Positions 32,416-42,701 of a stretch of DNA of 60,298 bases are shown one piece after another. Origin of the DNA: a virus; IMG/VR virus record IMGVR_UViG_3300042549_007471, positions 1-60,298 of that record; one strand, written 5' to 3'. Position 1 is the first letter of the stretch, and each line of letters starts with the position of its first letter. Position numbers and translations under genes: made by a program. The notes under the pieces are model-generated. The model searched no databases. It saw only the letters and a list, made by a program, of their open reading frames with translations, and had not been told where the DNA came from.

Positions 32416-35400
32416 ATGCCACAAAATACAAATTTAAATGTATCCCCATATTTTGATGATTTTTCTGATCAGAAAGGATATCAGAAAGTATTATTTAAAC
32501 CAGGAACTCCAATACAATCAAGAGAATTAACAACACTCCAAAGTATTTTACAAAATCAAATTGAAAAGTTTGGAAAACACTTCTTTAAAGAAGGCTCAAT
32601 GGTAATACCTGGACAAATTGGTTACGATGATCAGTATTATTCTGTTCAAATTGATGAGTCTCATTTAGGTATTCCTGTTTCTTCGTATATAGAAAAATTT
32701 GTAGGAAAAAGTATCCAAGGAGAAACTAGTGGTGTTACAGCAGTAGTAGAAAACTATATTACCAATGAACAATCCGAACGAGGAAATTATACACTTTATA
32801 TAAAGTACAAAAATTCAAGTAGTAGTAATTTTACTACAAGATCTTTTATTGATGGTGAAAATTTAATTTCTCTAGAAGATGTAGATTATACATTATCTAC
32901 AATTCAAAGAAACACATCATTTGCAACTGCAATTATATCAAATTCTACTTCTATTGGATCTGCGGCAAAAATAGAGGAAGGGGTTTATTTCATTAGAGGA
33001 TTTTTTTTAACGGTATCCAAACAAACAACAATACTGGATCAATATGAAAATAGTCCTTCATACCGTGTAGGTCTTTTCATTGATGAAGAAATTGCAGTGG
33101 CCTCAAATAATTATAGTGATTTATTTGATAATGCTCAAGGATTTTCTAATTATTCGGCACCTGGTGCAGATAGATTGAAAATATCATTATCTTTAATCAA
33201 AAAACCACTTGATGATTTTAATGATGAAAATTTTGTTGAATTGATGAGATTGGATTCTGGTGTATTGGTTAAATTTGTAAACAATTCTGATTATAATTTA
33301 TTAAAAAATGAATTTGCCAGAAGAACATATGATGAATCTGGAGATTATTATATCAAACCATTTAATGTTTTTCTGAAAGATTCATTGAATGATAAAGTAG
33401 GAAATAGTGGAATATATTCGGAAAAACAAAAAACATCTCAGGGAAATGTTCCATCTGATGATTTAGCTTGTTTGTCTATAAGTCCAGGAAAAGCATATGT
33501 TAGGGGTTATGAAATAGAAACAATAAGTAATATTAGTGTTGATGTAGAAAAACCAAGAACAACTGAAAAAGTTTTTAATTCATCAATTCCATTTAATGTT
33601 GGCAGAAAAATTATAGTTAATAATGTTTTTGGAACAATTCCAGTGGGATTTGGAACAACATCTCAGGTTTCTCTTTATGGTGATAGAACATCAACAGTCG
33701 GAGTATCTTCTGGAACTAAAATTGGAATAGCAAGAGTTTATGATTTTAAACTCAAAAATGCTGAATATTCTAATGCTTCTACTCAATTTGAACTTTTTCT
33801 TTATGACGTTCAAACATACACAAAATTGACTTTAAATTCCACAATAACTTCTTTAAGTACTCCAGCATTTATAGAAGGAAAGAGTAGTGGTGCTTCTGGA
33901 TATTTAGTAAGTGCTGTTTCAAATTCTTCAGAATTGGTTTTATATCAGGTATCTGGTTCTTTCATTTCAAATGAACAACTCAAATCCAATGGAGAGGATT
34001 TAAATAGAAATGTATCTAGTTTAATTGATTATAATCTATCAGATGTACATCAAATTACTGCCAATGAATCGGCAGGAATAGGAACATTCACTGCAGATCC
34101 ACTTCTTTCAGTTCAAACTCTTTTAGCACCATCTGGAACACAATTTTCCATCAGTTCTAGTGGCACTGTAACTTCCGGACAAGAAAACTTTTATGTGGGA
34201 ATAAAGGTAGGTGATGTTGTTTCTTACACAAAACAAGGGGATATTGTCCCAACTTATAATAAAGTTTCCGCAATAAGTACCTCTGGAAAAAATATAACAA
34301 TTATACCAACAACATCAGTCTCTGGCATTTGTAGTGGCACTTCACCTGCAAGTAATATTGCAGTTAATGACTTTAAAAAAGTTTCATTAGAGGTTTTAAA
34401 TAATCAAAATGCATTTTTGTACTCTAAATTAAATAATTCAAATATTTCAACGGTAGATTTAACAGGGTCTGAAATTATTATAAGAAAATCATATCAAATT
34501 CCATCAAGTTCATTTTCTTCGGGATCATATTCACAAATTTTAGAAACTGATCCAAATTTAACTTTATTGCCATTTGATGAAGAAGATTACAATTTAAGTT
34601 TTTCCAATGGAACTATTCCACCATTAAATAACCAAAAACTAACCGTAAGTGGGAGAACTGTATCAATTCAAGGTATTACACCAAATTCCAATTCTTCTAC
34701 TTTGACGGTGACATTTAAAAAAATTAATGTTTCCTCCAGAAAAAAAATATACAATAGATGCTCTTCACTAATTATAAATAAAACTTCATCTGGAATAAAC
34801 ACTTCTACTAATGGTTTAACGAAAAGTGATATATATGGATTAAGAGTTGAAGATAAAGAAATATCATTAAATGTTCCAGATGTAGAAAGTATTATTGGGA
34901 TATTTGAGTCATCCACATCGTCAGATCCAATTTTACCAAACATAACATTAACAAACTTAAATTCAAATATTTTAAATTTAATTAAAGGAGAAAGAATTGT
35001 CGGTAATGATAGCAATGCTGTAGCAGTGGTTGTTTCAAGCAATTCAACCAATGTAGTTGAGTTTGTCTACTTAAACGAAAATTCTTTTTACATTGGTGAA
35101 AACGTCATATTTGAAGAATCAAAGATATCTGGAAAAGTAGATTCCATTTTGACCGGTGATAAAAATATAAAAAATAATTATATCTTGGATGAAGGTCAAA
35201 AAGTGGAATACTTAGATTTTTCCAAAATAGTTAGAAAAAGTGAATTTTCTTCGCCAACAAAAAAACTTAAAATAATTTTTAACAACTATACAATAAATTC
35301 AACAGATGCTGGAGATTTGGTTAGTGTAGATTCATACGATAAAGAAAGATATGGAAAAGATATTTCTTTTGTTGGTTCAAATAGTTTAAGTGATGTTATT

Positions 35401-38400
35401 GATTTGAGACCAAGAGTTGCTCCATATTCAGGTACATATTCACCGTTTGAATATGAATCAAGAAAATTTGAATCAATAAATTCTTCAAAAAATATATTCT
35501 CAAATAATAAAGATATTAATTTATCTTATGAGTATTATTTGCCAAGAATTGATAAATTATATTTAAATAAAGATGGTATATTTTTTATCAGCAAGGGAAT
35601 TCCATCCATAGAGTCTAAAGAACCAAATTCTTTGGATTCATCTTTGGAAGTTGCAACGATTAGATTACCGGCATATTTGTATAGTACTACAGATGCAACT
35701 ATCATATTATCTTCTCATAAAAGATATACTATGAGAGATGTTTCTAGATTAGAAGATAGAATAAAAAATATAGAATATTATACTTCATTATCTCTACTTG
35801 AATCTGATACTCAGAATCTTTCAATTCGTGATCCTCAAACAAAATTAGATAGATTTAAATGTGGTTTCTTTGTTGATAATTTTAGATCATATAATGGTGG
35901 TCAAATAAGAAGTAGAGATTACAAAGCAAGTATTGATACTGCAAATGGAATTTTAAGACCATCGCACTATACAACGTCAATTGATTTACTCATAGGATCC
36001 GAATCTGTTGTTGGATTGGGAACAATATCAAATCCAAACACAGACCTTCGTTTTGCAAATGATTTCGGATCACCAAATATAAAAAAAGTTGGCAGTCAGT
36101 TACTACTCAATTACTCTGAAGTGGAGTATGTAAAAAATATATTTGCTACAAGATCGGAAAATGTAAATCCTTTTCATGTTATAAATTGGATTGGATCTAT
36201 TGAATTAAACCCATCTTCTGATAGTTGGATAGAAACAAGAAAAACAAAAAAAACAGTTGATATTGAGGGAAGTTATCAGCAATCAATGGAACAACTTGGA
36301 GTTGATAGTAACACTGGATTCTCTCCAATAGATTGGAATTCTTGGGAAACAAATTGGACTGGAGAAACTATATCCAATGGTCCAGAAATAGGGAGAATTA
36401 GTCAAGGAACAACTAATTTAGGAAACACTACTTTTGATCCAAGCGGATCTGGAAGGAGACAAGTTACTGATACAACTACATTTAGAGATGACTTTTTGAC
36501 ATTTAATAACCAAACAATAACTAAAACTGGAACAAGTACAAGAGAAGGTATTCAATATAAAGTATCAGAAAAATTTGATTCAACTAATTTGGGAGATAGA
36601 GTAGTTTCCAGAGAAATCATTAAAAAAATGAGATCCAGAAACATTGAAATTATTGCAAGAAGATTAAAGCCTTCTTCTAGATTTTATTGCTTTTTTGATA
36701 ACGTAGATTTGACTTCTTATGTAATCCCAAAACTTTTAGAAGTTTCTATGAGTAGTGGTACTTTTTCTCCAGGAGAAACAGTAATTGGCACTTTGGGCAC
36801 AAAAAGCATAAGGTTTAGACTCTCTCAACAAAACCACAAATATGGACCATACGATTCTGCAACAGAAGTGTATGTAGAGAACCCATATCAACCAGAAAAT
36901 ACATTATCTAGTTCTTATTCATCAACAACAACCATTTTAAATGTTGATACTGCTAGTTTATCAATAAATTCTGAATCTAATTTTTATGGGTCATTAATTC
37001 AGGGAATGCAAATTGTTGGCCAAACTAGTAATGCAATTGCAACTGTCTCTGAGATTAGATTGGTAAGTGATTTTTCTGGAGTCTTTATTGGATCTGTATT
37101 GATCCCCGATTCTACTATCCCATCAACACCTTCGTTTGAAACTGGAACAAAGACTCTTGTTTTGACAACTAGTTCTACAAATTCTACAGTTGTGACCTCA
37201 AATGAAAGTACTGCAGAAACTAATTTTTATTCAGAAGGCACTTTAGATAATGTTGAAAATTCAACTCTTCGTATAAGAAATGCAAATATAGAAAGATTAC
37301 CACAATCAGAAACAATATTAGCATCAGAAACTGAAACTAGATTAGTATCAAGTAACACTTCAGAAAACAGAACAACAACAAGTCAAAGATGGGTTGATCC
37401 ATTAGCACAATCATTTGAAGTTGCAGATAGAAATGGAGTATTCATAACAAAATGTGATATTTTCTTCAAAACAAAAGACACTAAAGGAGTTCCGGTAACT
37501 CTTCAAATTAGATCTATGAGGGATGGGACTCCAACTCAAGAAATTCTTCCTTTTGGTGAAATCGTATTGAATACAAGTGATGTAAACATTTCTGAAGATG
37601 GAACTGTCCCCACTACATTCACATTCCCATCTCCAATTTACCTTGAATCAGTAGGTAGTGGATATGCAATTGTATTAGTTTCATCTTCAAATGAATATAA
37701 TGTTTGGATTTCTAGAATGGGTGAAACTGATATTTCTACAATTGACAAACCAGATTCTGAGAAAATAATTGTTTCCCAACAACCAACTCTTGGGTCTTTA
37801 TTTAAATCACAAAATGGTTCTACTTGGGAACCAAGTCAATTAGAAGATTTGAAATTTACTTTATATAGAGCAGATTTTGTAACTTCACCAGCATCAATTA
37901 GATTTTACAATCCAGAGTTGGCAGTTGGAAACAATCAAATAATTTCACTAAGACCAAATCCAATCAATACAAATTCAAATTCTGCATTGATTGGAATCGG
38001 AACGAGTTTATCTCCAGTTCAACAAAGTTCTTTGGTTATCGGAAATACAATAAGTCAAACAACCAATACTAATTTTACTGGAAAGTTAAAATCACTTGTT
38101 GGTGCAGTCGGGATTAATTCTGAATTGACTTTAACAAATACAGGAATGGGTTTTACTAGTGGACCCAAATTATATTCTAATATAAATTTAAAAACACTTA
38201 CTGGATTTGGAAATAATGCCAAGGTAAATCTTTTTGTATCTGGCGGAGTTGCAGTTGCAGCAACAGTAACTGATGGTGGTTCTGGATATAAAATTGGAGA
38301 TACACTGACTGTAAATTCTTCTGATACAGACGGATTCGGAAAAAATTTAATTCTGACGATTCCAAATAGTTCTGGAATTATTTCTTCCTTTAATTCAATT

Positions 38401-39891
38401 ATTGTTGATAACATTCAAGGAAAAGTAAATACTTCTGGTTCGTATTCATTAACAAATAATGGATCAGAAATAACTAATGCAACAGCAACTAGTTCTATAG
38501 AATTGACAAATGGTTTATATTTTAAAGTAAATCATAATAATCACGGAATGTATGCAGCAAATAATCAAGTAATTTTAAGTGGAATTGAATCCGATTATTC
38601 ACCAGAAACTTTAGTTAGTGATTATTCTGCCACATCTACTGATAATATTGTAGTTTCTTCTGGTTCTATTTTTTCTACTTTTGAAAATGTTGGTGTTGCA
38701 TCAACAAATCCAGGATATATTTTAATTGATCAAGAAATTATTAAATATACTGGAGTTTCTGGAAATTCATTAACTGGAATAACAGGAAACAGAGGAATAG
38801 ATGGAACAATACCAACTTTACATAAAGCAAAATCTTTAGTATTTAAATATGAAATGAATGGCATTTCATTGAGAAGAATTAATAAAACACATACATTCAC
38901 TGATGTTGATGTGAGTAATTATCCAATTGAAATGGATTCTTATTATTTAAAAATTGATACATCGTCAAAAACTGGAACAGACAGAACTACTGGAAGTGCT
39001 GTTGGTCCAGAACTATTCTTCAACCAATCAAAATCTTGTGGTTCTTATCTAACAAATACTCCACAACTGAATTCAATAAATGGACAAAAGGCAACGCAAA
39101 ATTTAGTATTTAATAGTATTAGGCCAAACATAGTCACAATGTTACCAGACACAACTTCAATTTCTGCAAAATTGAGAACAACATCTGCGACTAGTGTAAA
39201 TGGAAATGAATTATCATTTATTGATTCTGGTTTTACTGATATTTCTTTAAACTCAAATAATGAATTTAATTCTTTAAAAATGATTTGCTCTAAGGTCAAT
39301 GAAGAGTTTTATTTGAGTTCTTTACCTGGAAATAAATCGTTGACTATAGAAATGTCCTTACAGACCAAGGATTCTAAAGTTTCTCCTGTGATTGATTTTG
39401 ATCGTGTAAGTTTAATTACTACTATGAATAGGATTGATACTCCAATTAAAAATTATTTAACTGACCCAAGAGTTAATCAATTAACTGGTGATCCAAATTC
39501 AGCAATTTACTTATCAAAAATAGTAAAGTTAGAGAAATCATCAGACAACTTAAAAGTTTTATTTGATGCATACAGACATCAATCTAATGATATTAGAGTT
39601 CTTTATCGTTTATTCAGAAATGATACTCCAGACGAACAACAAATATTTGAGTTTTTCCCAGGATATGATAATTTAGATCAAAATGGTAATATCGTAGATT
39701 CATCTAAAAATAATGGAAGACCAGATAGATTTGTGCAATCATCTAATACCATAAATGATTATGGAAATTATGAATTCACCGCAAAAAATTTGCCTTTATT
39801 TAATGGATTTCAAATTAAAATTATTATGACAGGAACAAATCAAGCACAAGTTCCTTATATTAAAGACCTTCGTATTATTGCAACAATATGA
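32416..39891 (+). CDS. giant DUF4815-type virion protein, gp9/gp10 position (2491 aa)
   Basis: The N-terminus (VSPYFDDFSDQKGYQKVLFK, PIQSRELTTLQSILQNQIEK, then FFKEGSMVIPG) is the DUF4815 signature found in large tail proteins of cyanophages. A second landmark at about residue 1659 is RWVDPLAQSF followed by ITKCDIFFKTKD, found in phage baseplate/fibre proteins. The remainder is beta-rich and includes GGSGYKIGDTLTV-type repeats. It lies directly after gp8, where T4 carries gp9-gp12, so it probably forms part of the baseplate periphery or fibre attachment. The exact T4 equivalent is uncertain. Confidence 0.75.
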   Translation: MPQNTNLNVSPYFDDFSDQKGYQKVLFKPGTPIQSRELTTLQSILQNQIEKFGKHFFKEGSMVIPGQIGYDDQYYSVQIDESHLGIPVSSYIEKFVGKSIQGETSGVTAVVENYITNEQSERGNYTLYIKYKNSSSSNFTTRSFIDGENLISLEDVDYTLSTIQRNTSFATAIISNSTSIGSAAKIEEGVYFIRGFFLTVSKQTTILDQYENSPSYRVGLFIDEEIAVASNNYSDLFDNAQGFSNYSAPGADRLKISLSLIKKPLDDFNDENFVELMRLDSGVLVKFVNNSDYNLLKNEFARRTYDESGDYYIKPFNVFLKDSLNDKVGNSGIYSEKQKTSQGNVPSDDLACLSISPGKAYVRGYEIETISNISVDVEKPRTTEKVFNSSIPFNVGRKIIVNNVFGTIPVGFGTTSQVSLYGDRTSTVGVSSGTKIGIARVYDFKLKNAEYSNASTQFELFLYDVQTYTKLTLNSTITSLSTPAFIEGKSSGASGYLVSAVSNSSELVLYQVSGSFISNEQLKSNGEDLNRNVSSLIDYNLSDVHQITANESAGIGTFTADPLLSVQTLLAPSGTQFSISSSGTVTSGQENFYVGIKVGDVVSYTKQGDIVPTYNKVSAISTSGKNITIIPTTSVSGICSGTSPASNIAVNDFKKVSLEVLNNQNAFLYSKLNNSNISTVDLTGSEIIIRKSYQIPSSSFSSGSYSQILETDPNLTLLPFDEEDYNLSFSNGTIPPLNNQKLTVSGRTVSIQGITPNSNSSTLTVTFKKINVSSRKKIYNRCSSLIINKTSSGINTSTNGLTKSDIYGLRVEDKEISLNVPDVESIIGIFESSTSSDPILPNITLTNLNSNILNLIKGERIVGNDSNAVAVVVSSNSTNVVEFVYLNENSFYIGENVIFEESKISGKVDSILTGDKNIKNNYILDEGQKVEYLDFSKIVRKSEFSSPTKKLKIIFNNYTINSTDAGDLVSVDSYDKERYGKDISFVGSNSLSDVIDLRPRVAPYSGTYSPFEYESRKFESINSSKNIFSNNKDINLSYEYYLPRIDKLYLNKDGIFFISKGIPSIESKEPNSLDSSLEVATIRLPAYLYSTTDATIILSSHKRYTMRDVSRLEDRIKNIEYYTSLSLLESDTQNLSIRDPQTKLDRFKCGFFVDNFRSYNGGQIRSRDYKASIDTANGILRPSHYTTSIDLLIGSESVVGLGTISNPNTDLRFANDFGSPNIKKVGSQLLLNYSEVEYVKNIFATRSENVNPFHVINWIGSIELNPSSDSWIETRKTKKTVDIEGSYQQSMEQLGVDSNTGFSPIDWNSWETNWTGETISNGPEIGRISQGTTNLGNTTFDPSGSGRRQVTDTTTFRDDFLTFNNQTITKTGTSTREGIQYKVSEKFDSTNLGDRVVSREIIKKMRSRNIEIIARRLKPSSRFYCFFDNVDLTSYVIPKLLEVSMSSGTFSPGETVIGTLGTKSIRFRLSQQNHKYGPYDSATEVYVENPYQPENTLSSSYSSTTTILNVDTASLSINSESNFYGSLIQGMQIVGQTSNAIATVSEIRLVSDFSGVFIGSVLIPDSTIPSTPSFETGTKTLVLTTSSTNSTVVTSNESTAETNFYSEGTLDNVENSTLRIRNANIERLPQSETILASETETRLVSSNTSENRTTTSQRWVDPLAQSFEVADRNGVFITKCDIFFKTKDTKGVPVTLQIRSMRDGTPTQEILPFGEIVLNTSDVNISEDGTVPTTFTFPSPIYLESVGSGYAIVLVSSSNEYNVWISRMGETDISTIDKPDSEKIIVSQQPTLGSLFKSQNGSTWEPSQLEDLKFTLYRADFVTSPASIRFYNPELAVGNNQIISLRPNPINTNSNSALIGIGTSLSPVQQSSLVIGNTISQTTNTNFTGKLKSLVGAVGINSELTLTNTGMGFTSGPKLYSNINLKTLTGFGNNAKVNLFVSGGVAVAATVTDGGSGYKIGDTLTVNSSDTDGFGKNLILTIPNSSGIISSFNSIIVDNIQGKVNTSGSYSLTNNGSEITNATATSSIELTNGLYFKVNHNNHGMYAANNQVILSGIESDYSPETLVSDYSATSTDNIVVSSGSIFSTFENVGVASTNPGYILIDQEIIKYTGVSGNSLTGITGNRGIDGTIPTLHKAKSLVFKYEMNGISLRRINKTHTFTDVDVSNYPIEMDSYYLKIDTSSKTGTDRTTGSAVGPELFFNQSKSCGSYLTNTPQLNSINGQKATQNLVFNSIRPNIVTMLPDTTSISAKLRTTSATSVNGNELSFIDSGFTDISLNSNNEFNSLKMICSKVNEEFYLSSLPGNKSLTIEMSLQTKDSKVSPVIDFDRVSLITTMNRIDTPIKNYLTDPRVNQLTGDPNSAIYLSKIVKLEKSSDNLKVLFDAYRHQSNDIRVLYRLFRNDTPDEQQIFEFFPGYDNLDQNGNIVDSSKNNGRPDRFVQSSNTINDYGNYEFTAKNLPLFNGFQIKIIMTGTNQAQVPYIKDLRIIATI

Positions 39892-40088
39892 TACCAGTAG
39901 AAGGACATAAAGGACTCTATAGAGATGAGACCACTAATGCAATTGTAAATTGTAATGACTATCAGTATCAAGAATATATAAAATTGAAAAATGAATCTTT
40001 GAGTGAAAAAGAAGAAATTGAAAATTTAAAAAATGAATTGTCAGAAGTTAAGAAATTGCTGAAAGATTTAATAAACAATCATTCATAA
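39888..40088 (+). CDS. small coiled-coil protein (66 aa)
   Basis: Starts in an ATGA overlap with the giant gene. The first half (VEGHKGLYRDETTNAIVNCN) is a compact conserved-looking segment, and the second half (SEKEEIENLKNELSEVKKLL) is a strong coiled coil. Small proteins of this layout sit in the tail modules of cyanophages and marine phages; assembly or chaperone roles are possible. Function unknown. Confidence 0.7.
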   Translation: MIPVEGHKGLYRDETTNAIVNCNDYQYQEYIKLKNESLSEKEEIENLKNELSEVKKLLKDLINNHS

Positions 40089-40091
40089 ATA
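40084..40091 (+). promoter_or_regulatory. late-promoter-like box (CATAAATA)
   Basis: Overlaps the stop of the coiled-coil gene and lies 27 bases before ATG 40118. One mismatch from TATAAATA. Confidence 0.5.
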
Positions 40092-40117
40092 CTATAAAAT
40101 AAAAGTTTTTTAATATA

Positions 40118-40471
40118 ATGTCTATATACGTAGTCAATATAGTAATTCCTTCTGGTTCTGATTTTAGTGAATCATTTTTTCTTGAAAGTGATGAATCAGA
40201 TTCTGCTTTTAATTTGACTAACTATAGTGTGTATTCAATGATCAAAAAAAGTCCATTATCTCTGACAACAGCAGCAAATTTCAATGCTTCTATTGTCTCC
40301 CCTCCAACTCAAGGTCAAATAATCATTTCTTTGGGATCTAGTATTACTGCATCGTTAAAACCAGGAAGATATTCTTATGATGTTTTAATAAAAAATAATT
40401 CATCAGGATTAAAAACTAGAGTTATTGAAGGAAGTGCTTTAGTTACAGCAGGAATTACAACAACGGTGTAA
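40118..40471 (+). CDS. small virion-module hypothetical protein (117 aa)
   Basis: The sequence is beta-rich (IPSGSDFSESFFLESDESDS, then GRYSYDVLIKNNSSGLKTRV, EGSALVTAGITTTV). This pattern recalls BppU-like or immunoglobulin-like small structural proteins in tail modules. It precedes gp13 by 3 bases. No confident family. Confidence 0.65.
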   Translation: MSIYVVNIVIPSGSDFSESFFLESDESDSAFNLTNYSVYSMIKKSPLSLTTAANFNASIVSPPTQGQIIISLGSSITASLKPGRYSYDVLIKNNSSGLKTRVIEGSALVTAGITTTV

Positions 40472-40474
40472 AAA

Positions 40475-41290
40475 ATGGCTCAACCATCAACAAGGCAGGG
40501 ATTAATTGATTATTGTTTGAGAAAACTGGGATATCCAGTTTTGGAAATAAACGTTGATGAAGATCAAATTGATGATTTGGTTGACGATGCAATTCAATAT
40601 TTTAATGAAAGGCATTTTGATGGAATAGAAAGAGTATATTTAAAACACAAATTAACTCCCGAAGAAAAAACCACAATAAGAACAGGAGTTTCTACAACCA
40701 CTGCAACTAGTGGTGTTGGAATTACAGCAATTTCTTTTCAGGAATCAAATAATTTTATAAAATTACCAGATACTGTAATTGGAGTATTTAATGTCTTTAA
40801 ATCAGATGCAAATACAATATCCAGTGGGTTGTTTAATATAAAATATCAGTTATTTTTGAATGATTTATATTATTATGGAGCATTGGACCTGTTAAATTAT
40901 GCAATGGTAAAAACTCATCTTGAAGATATTAGTAGAATTATCACTCCAGATGTTCAATTGAGATTCAATAAAAAACAACACAGATTATATTTGGATATTG
41001 ATTGGGCTATGGTTAATGAAAATAGTTATATTATTATTGATTGCTTTAGAATTGTTGATCCATCAGATTTTCCAAAAGTTTACAATGACTGGTGGATAAA
41101 AAAATATTTAACTGCACTCATTAAAAGGCAGTGGGGTCAAAATCTCATTAAATTTAATGGTGTCCAACTTCCAGGCGGAATTACTTTAAATGGAAGACAA
41201 ATTTATGATGATGCAATTTTGGAAATAGAAAAACTTGAAGAAAAACTTCATAATGAATATGAATTACCACCAATGGATATGATCGGATAA
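40475..41290 (+). CDS. 13: neck protein gp13 (271 aa)
   Basis: gp13 and gp14 close the head-tail neck in T4. Evidence is the position before gp14-gp15, the length (T4 gp13 has 309 residues) and cyanophage gp13 features: TRQGLIDYCLRKLGYPVLEI at the start, DDLVDDAIQYFNERHFDGIE, and NDWWIKKYLTALIKRQWGQN with VQLPGGITLNGRQIYDDA near the end. Its stop overlaps the gp14 start (TAATG). Confidence 0.88.
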   Translation: MAQPSTRQGLIDYCLRKLGYPVLEINVDEDQIDDLVDDAIQYFNERHFDGIERVYLKHKLTPEEKTTIRTGVSTTTATSGVGITAISFQESNNFIKLPDTVIGVFNVFKSDANTISSGLFNIKYQLFLNDLYYYGALDLLNYAMVKTHLEDISRIITPDVQLRFNKKQHRLYLDIDWAMVNENSYIIIDCFRIVDPSDFPKVYNDWWIKKYLTALIKRQWGQNLIKFNGVQLPGGITLNGRQIYDDAILEIEKLEEKLHNEYELPPMDMIG

Positions 41291-42666
41291 TGTCACCATT
41301 AAATCCTTATTTCTTACACGGTTCATCAAGTGAACAAAGACTTGTCCAAGACTTAATCAATGAGCAATTGAGAATGTATGGTCAAGATGTTGTTTATATG
41401 CCAAGAAAATTAATTAATGAAAAATCTATCATTAAAGAGGCAATTGTTTCTAAGTTTGATGATAGTTTTAGAATAGAAGCATATGTAATGAATTTTGAAG
41501 GTTTTGGGGGACAAGGTGATATTTTAAGTAAATTTGGAGTAAGAACAACGGATGAATTAAATTTAATCATATCAAAAGAAAGATATGAAGATTTTATTTC
41601 CCCATTTTTGGTTTCAGATCAAAAAGTAAAAGTTGCTACAAGACCACAAGAAGGAGACCTTATTTATTTTCCTCTTGATAATTCTTTGTTTGAAATTAAA
41701 TATGTAGAAGGAAAACAACCATTTTATCAATTGAATAATTTATATGTTTATCAATTGAAGTGTGAGATATTTGAATATGAAGATGAAAACATTTCAACAA
41801 CAATTGAAGAAATTGATAAATCTGTTCAAGAGTTTGGGTATATTCAAACAATTACAATGGTAAGTTCCGGTGCAACTGCTGCATCTGCAAGTATTTCAAA
41901 TTTACCATCACCAAGTTCTCTTCAATATATTGATCTAATTAATGATGGAACTGGGTATTTGACAACTCCAACAATTCGTATTGAAAAAGCACCTGTTGGT
42001 GGAACAGACGCATCAGCAGTTGCAATTATGACATATAGACCACCAAGAAATGGTAGCTCTATAGATAAAATTTTACTCATAAATCCTGGAGCAGGATATA
42101 CAGTACCACCAAAAGTTGAAATATTAAGTGATACTGGAACTGGTGGAATCGCAACAGCAGTCATTTCTAATGGTTCTCTTGGACAAATATCAATATTAAC
42201 TAATGGATCTGGATATTCTTCTGCACCAACTGTTTCAATATCTTCTGCACCTTCTGGTGGCACAAATGCAACTGCATTGGCATTTATAAATTCTTCCGGA
42301 ATAGTTACAGCAATTAGGTATACAAATACCGGTGCTGGATACACTTCACTCCCATCTATTACATTGTCCTCTCCTGTTGGAACTTCCACTGGAAACTTTA
42401 TATTTAATGAGTCAATCAGAGGAGTTTCTACAGGGACAACAGCATATGTTAAAGATTGGGATGCAGACACCAAAGTCCTTAAAGTTTCAATTGCAAATGG
42501 AAACTTTGCTCTTGGTGAATTAATAGTTGGTTCTAATGCAACTCATAAAGTATTTTCAATTCAATCTGATGATTTGTATGACCCATATGCTCAAAATACT
42601 GAAATAGAAAATGAATCAGATTCAATGTTAGACTTCTCTCAAAGAAATCCATTTGGTGATTACTAG
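41290..42666 (+). CDS. 14: neck protein gp14 with inserted beta-repeat domain (458 aa)
   Basis: The first 190 residues are gp14-like (LNPYFLHGSSSEQRLVQDLI, QDVVYMPRKL, GFGGQGDILSKFGV, then QLNNLYVYQLKCEIFEYEDE). T4 gp14 has only 256 residues. The extra part, residues about 205-370, contains four or five GxGYxxxPxV repeats (LINPGAGYTVPPKVEI, TNGSGYSSAPTVSI). The C-terminus returns to a conserved-looking acidic end (LDFSQRNPFGDY). The repeats are of the same type as in gp7, gp8 and the 1670-residue protein. Confidence 0.85.
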   Translation: MSPLNPYFLHGSSSEQRLVQDLINEQLRMYGQDVVYMPRKLINEKSIIKEAIVSKFDDSFRIEAYVMNFEGFGGQGDILSKFGVRTTDELNLIISKERYEDFISPFLVSDQKVKVATRPQEGDLIYFPLDNSLFEIKYVEGKQPFYQLNNLYVYQLKCEIFEYEDENISTTIEEIDKSVQEFGYIQTITMVSSGATAASASISNLPSPSSLQYIDLINDGTGYLTTPTIRIEKAPVGGTDASAVAIMTYRPPRNGSSIDKILLINPGAGYTVPPKVEILSDTGTGGIATAVISNGSLGQISILTNGSGYSSAPTVSISSAPSGGTNATALAFINSSGIVTAIRYTNTGAGYTSLPSITLSSPVGTSTGNFIFNESIRGVSTGTTAYVKDWDADTKVLKVSIANGNFALGELIVGSNATHKVFSIQSDDLYDPYAQNTEIENESDSMLDFSQRNPFGDY

Positions 42667-42675
42667 TTATTAATT

Positions 42676-42683
42676 ACTAAATA
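42676..42683 (+). promoter_or_regulatory. weak late-promoter-like box (ACTAAATA)
   Basis: Two mismatches from TATAAATA, 19 bases before the gp15 start; it could be chance in AT-rich DNA. Confidence 0.25.
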
Positions 42684-42701
42684 ATTATAAAGTGTTTGAT
42701 T

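Noticed and set aside
41922-42473. A 183-codon minus-strand frame
   Set aside because: Shadow of the gp14 beta repeats.
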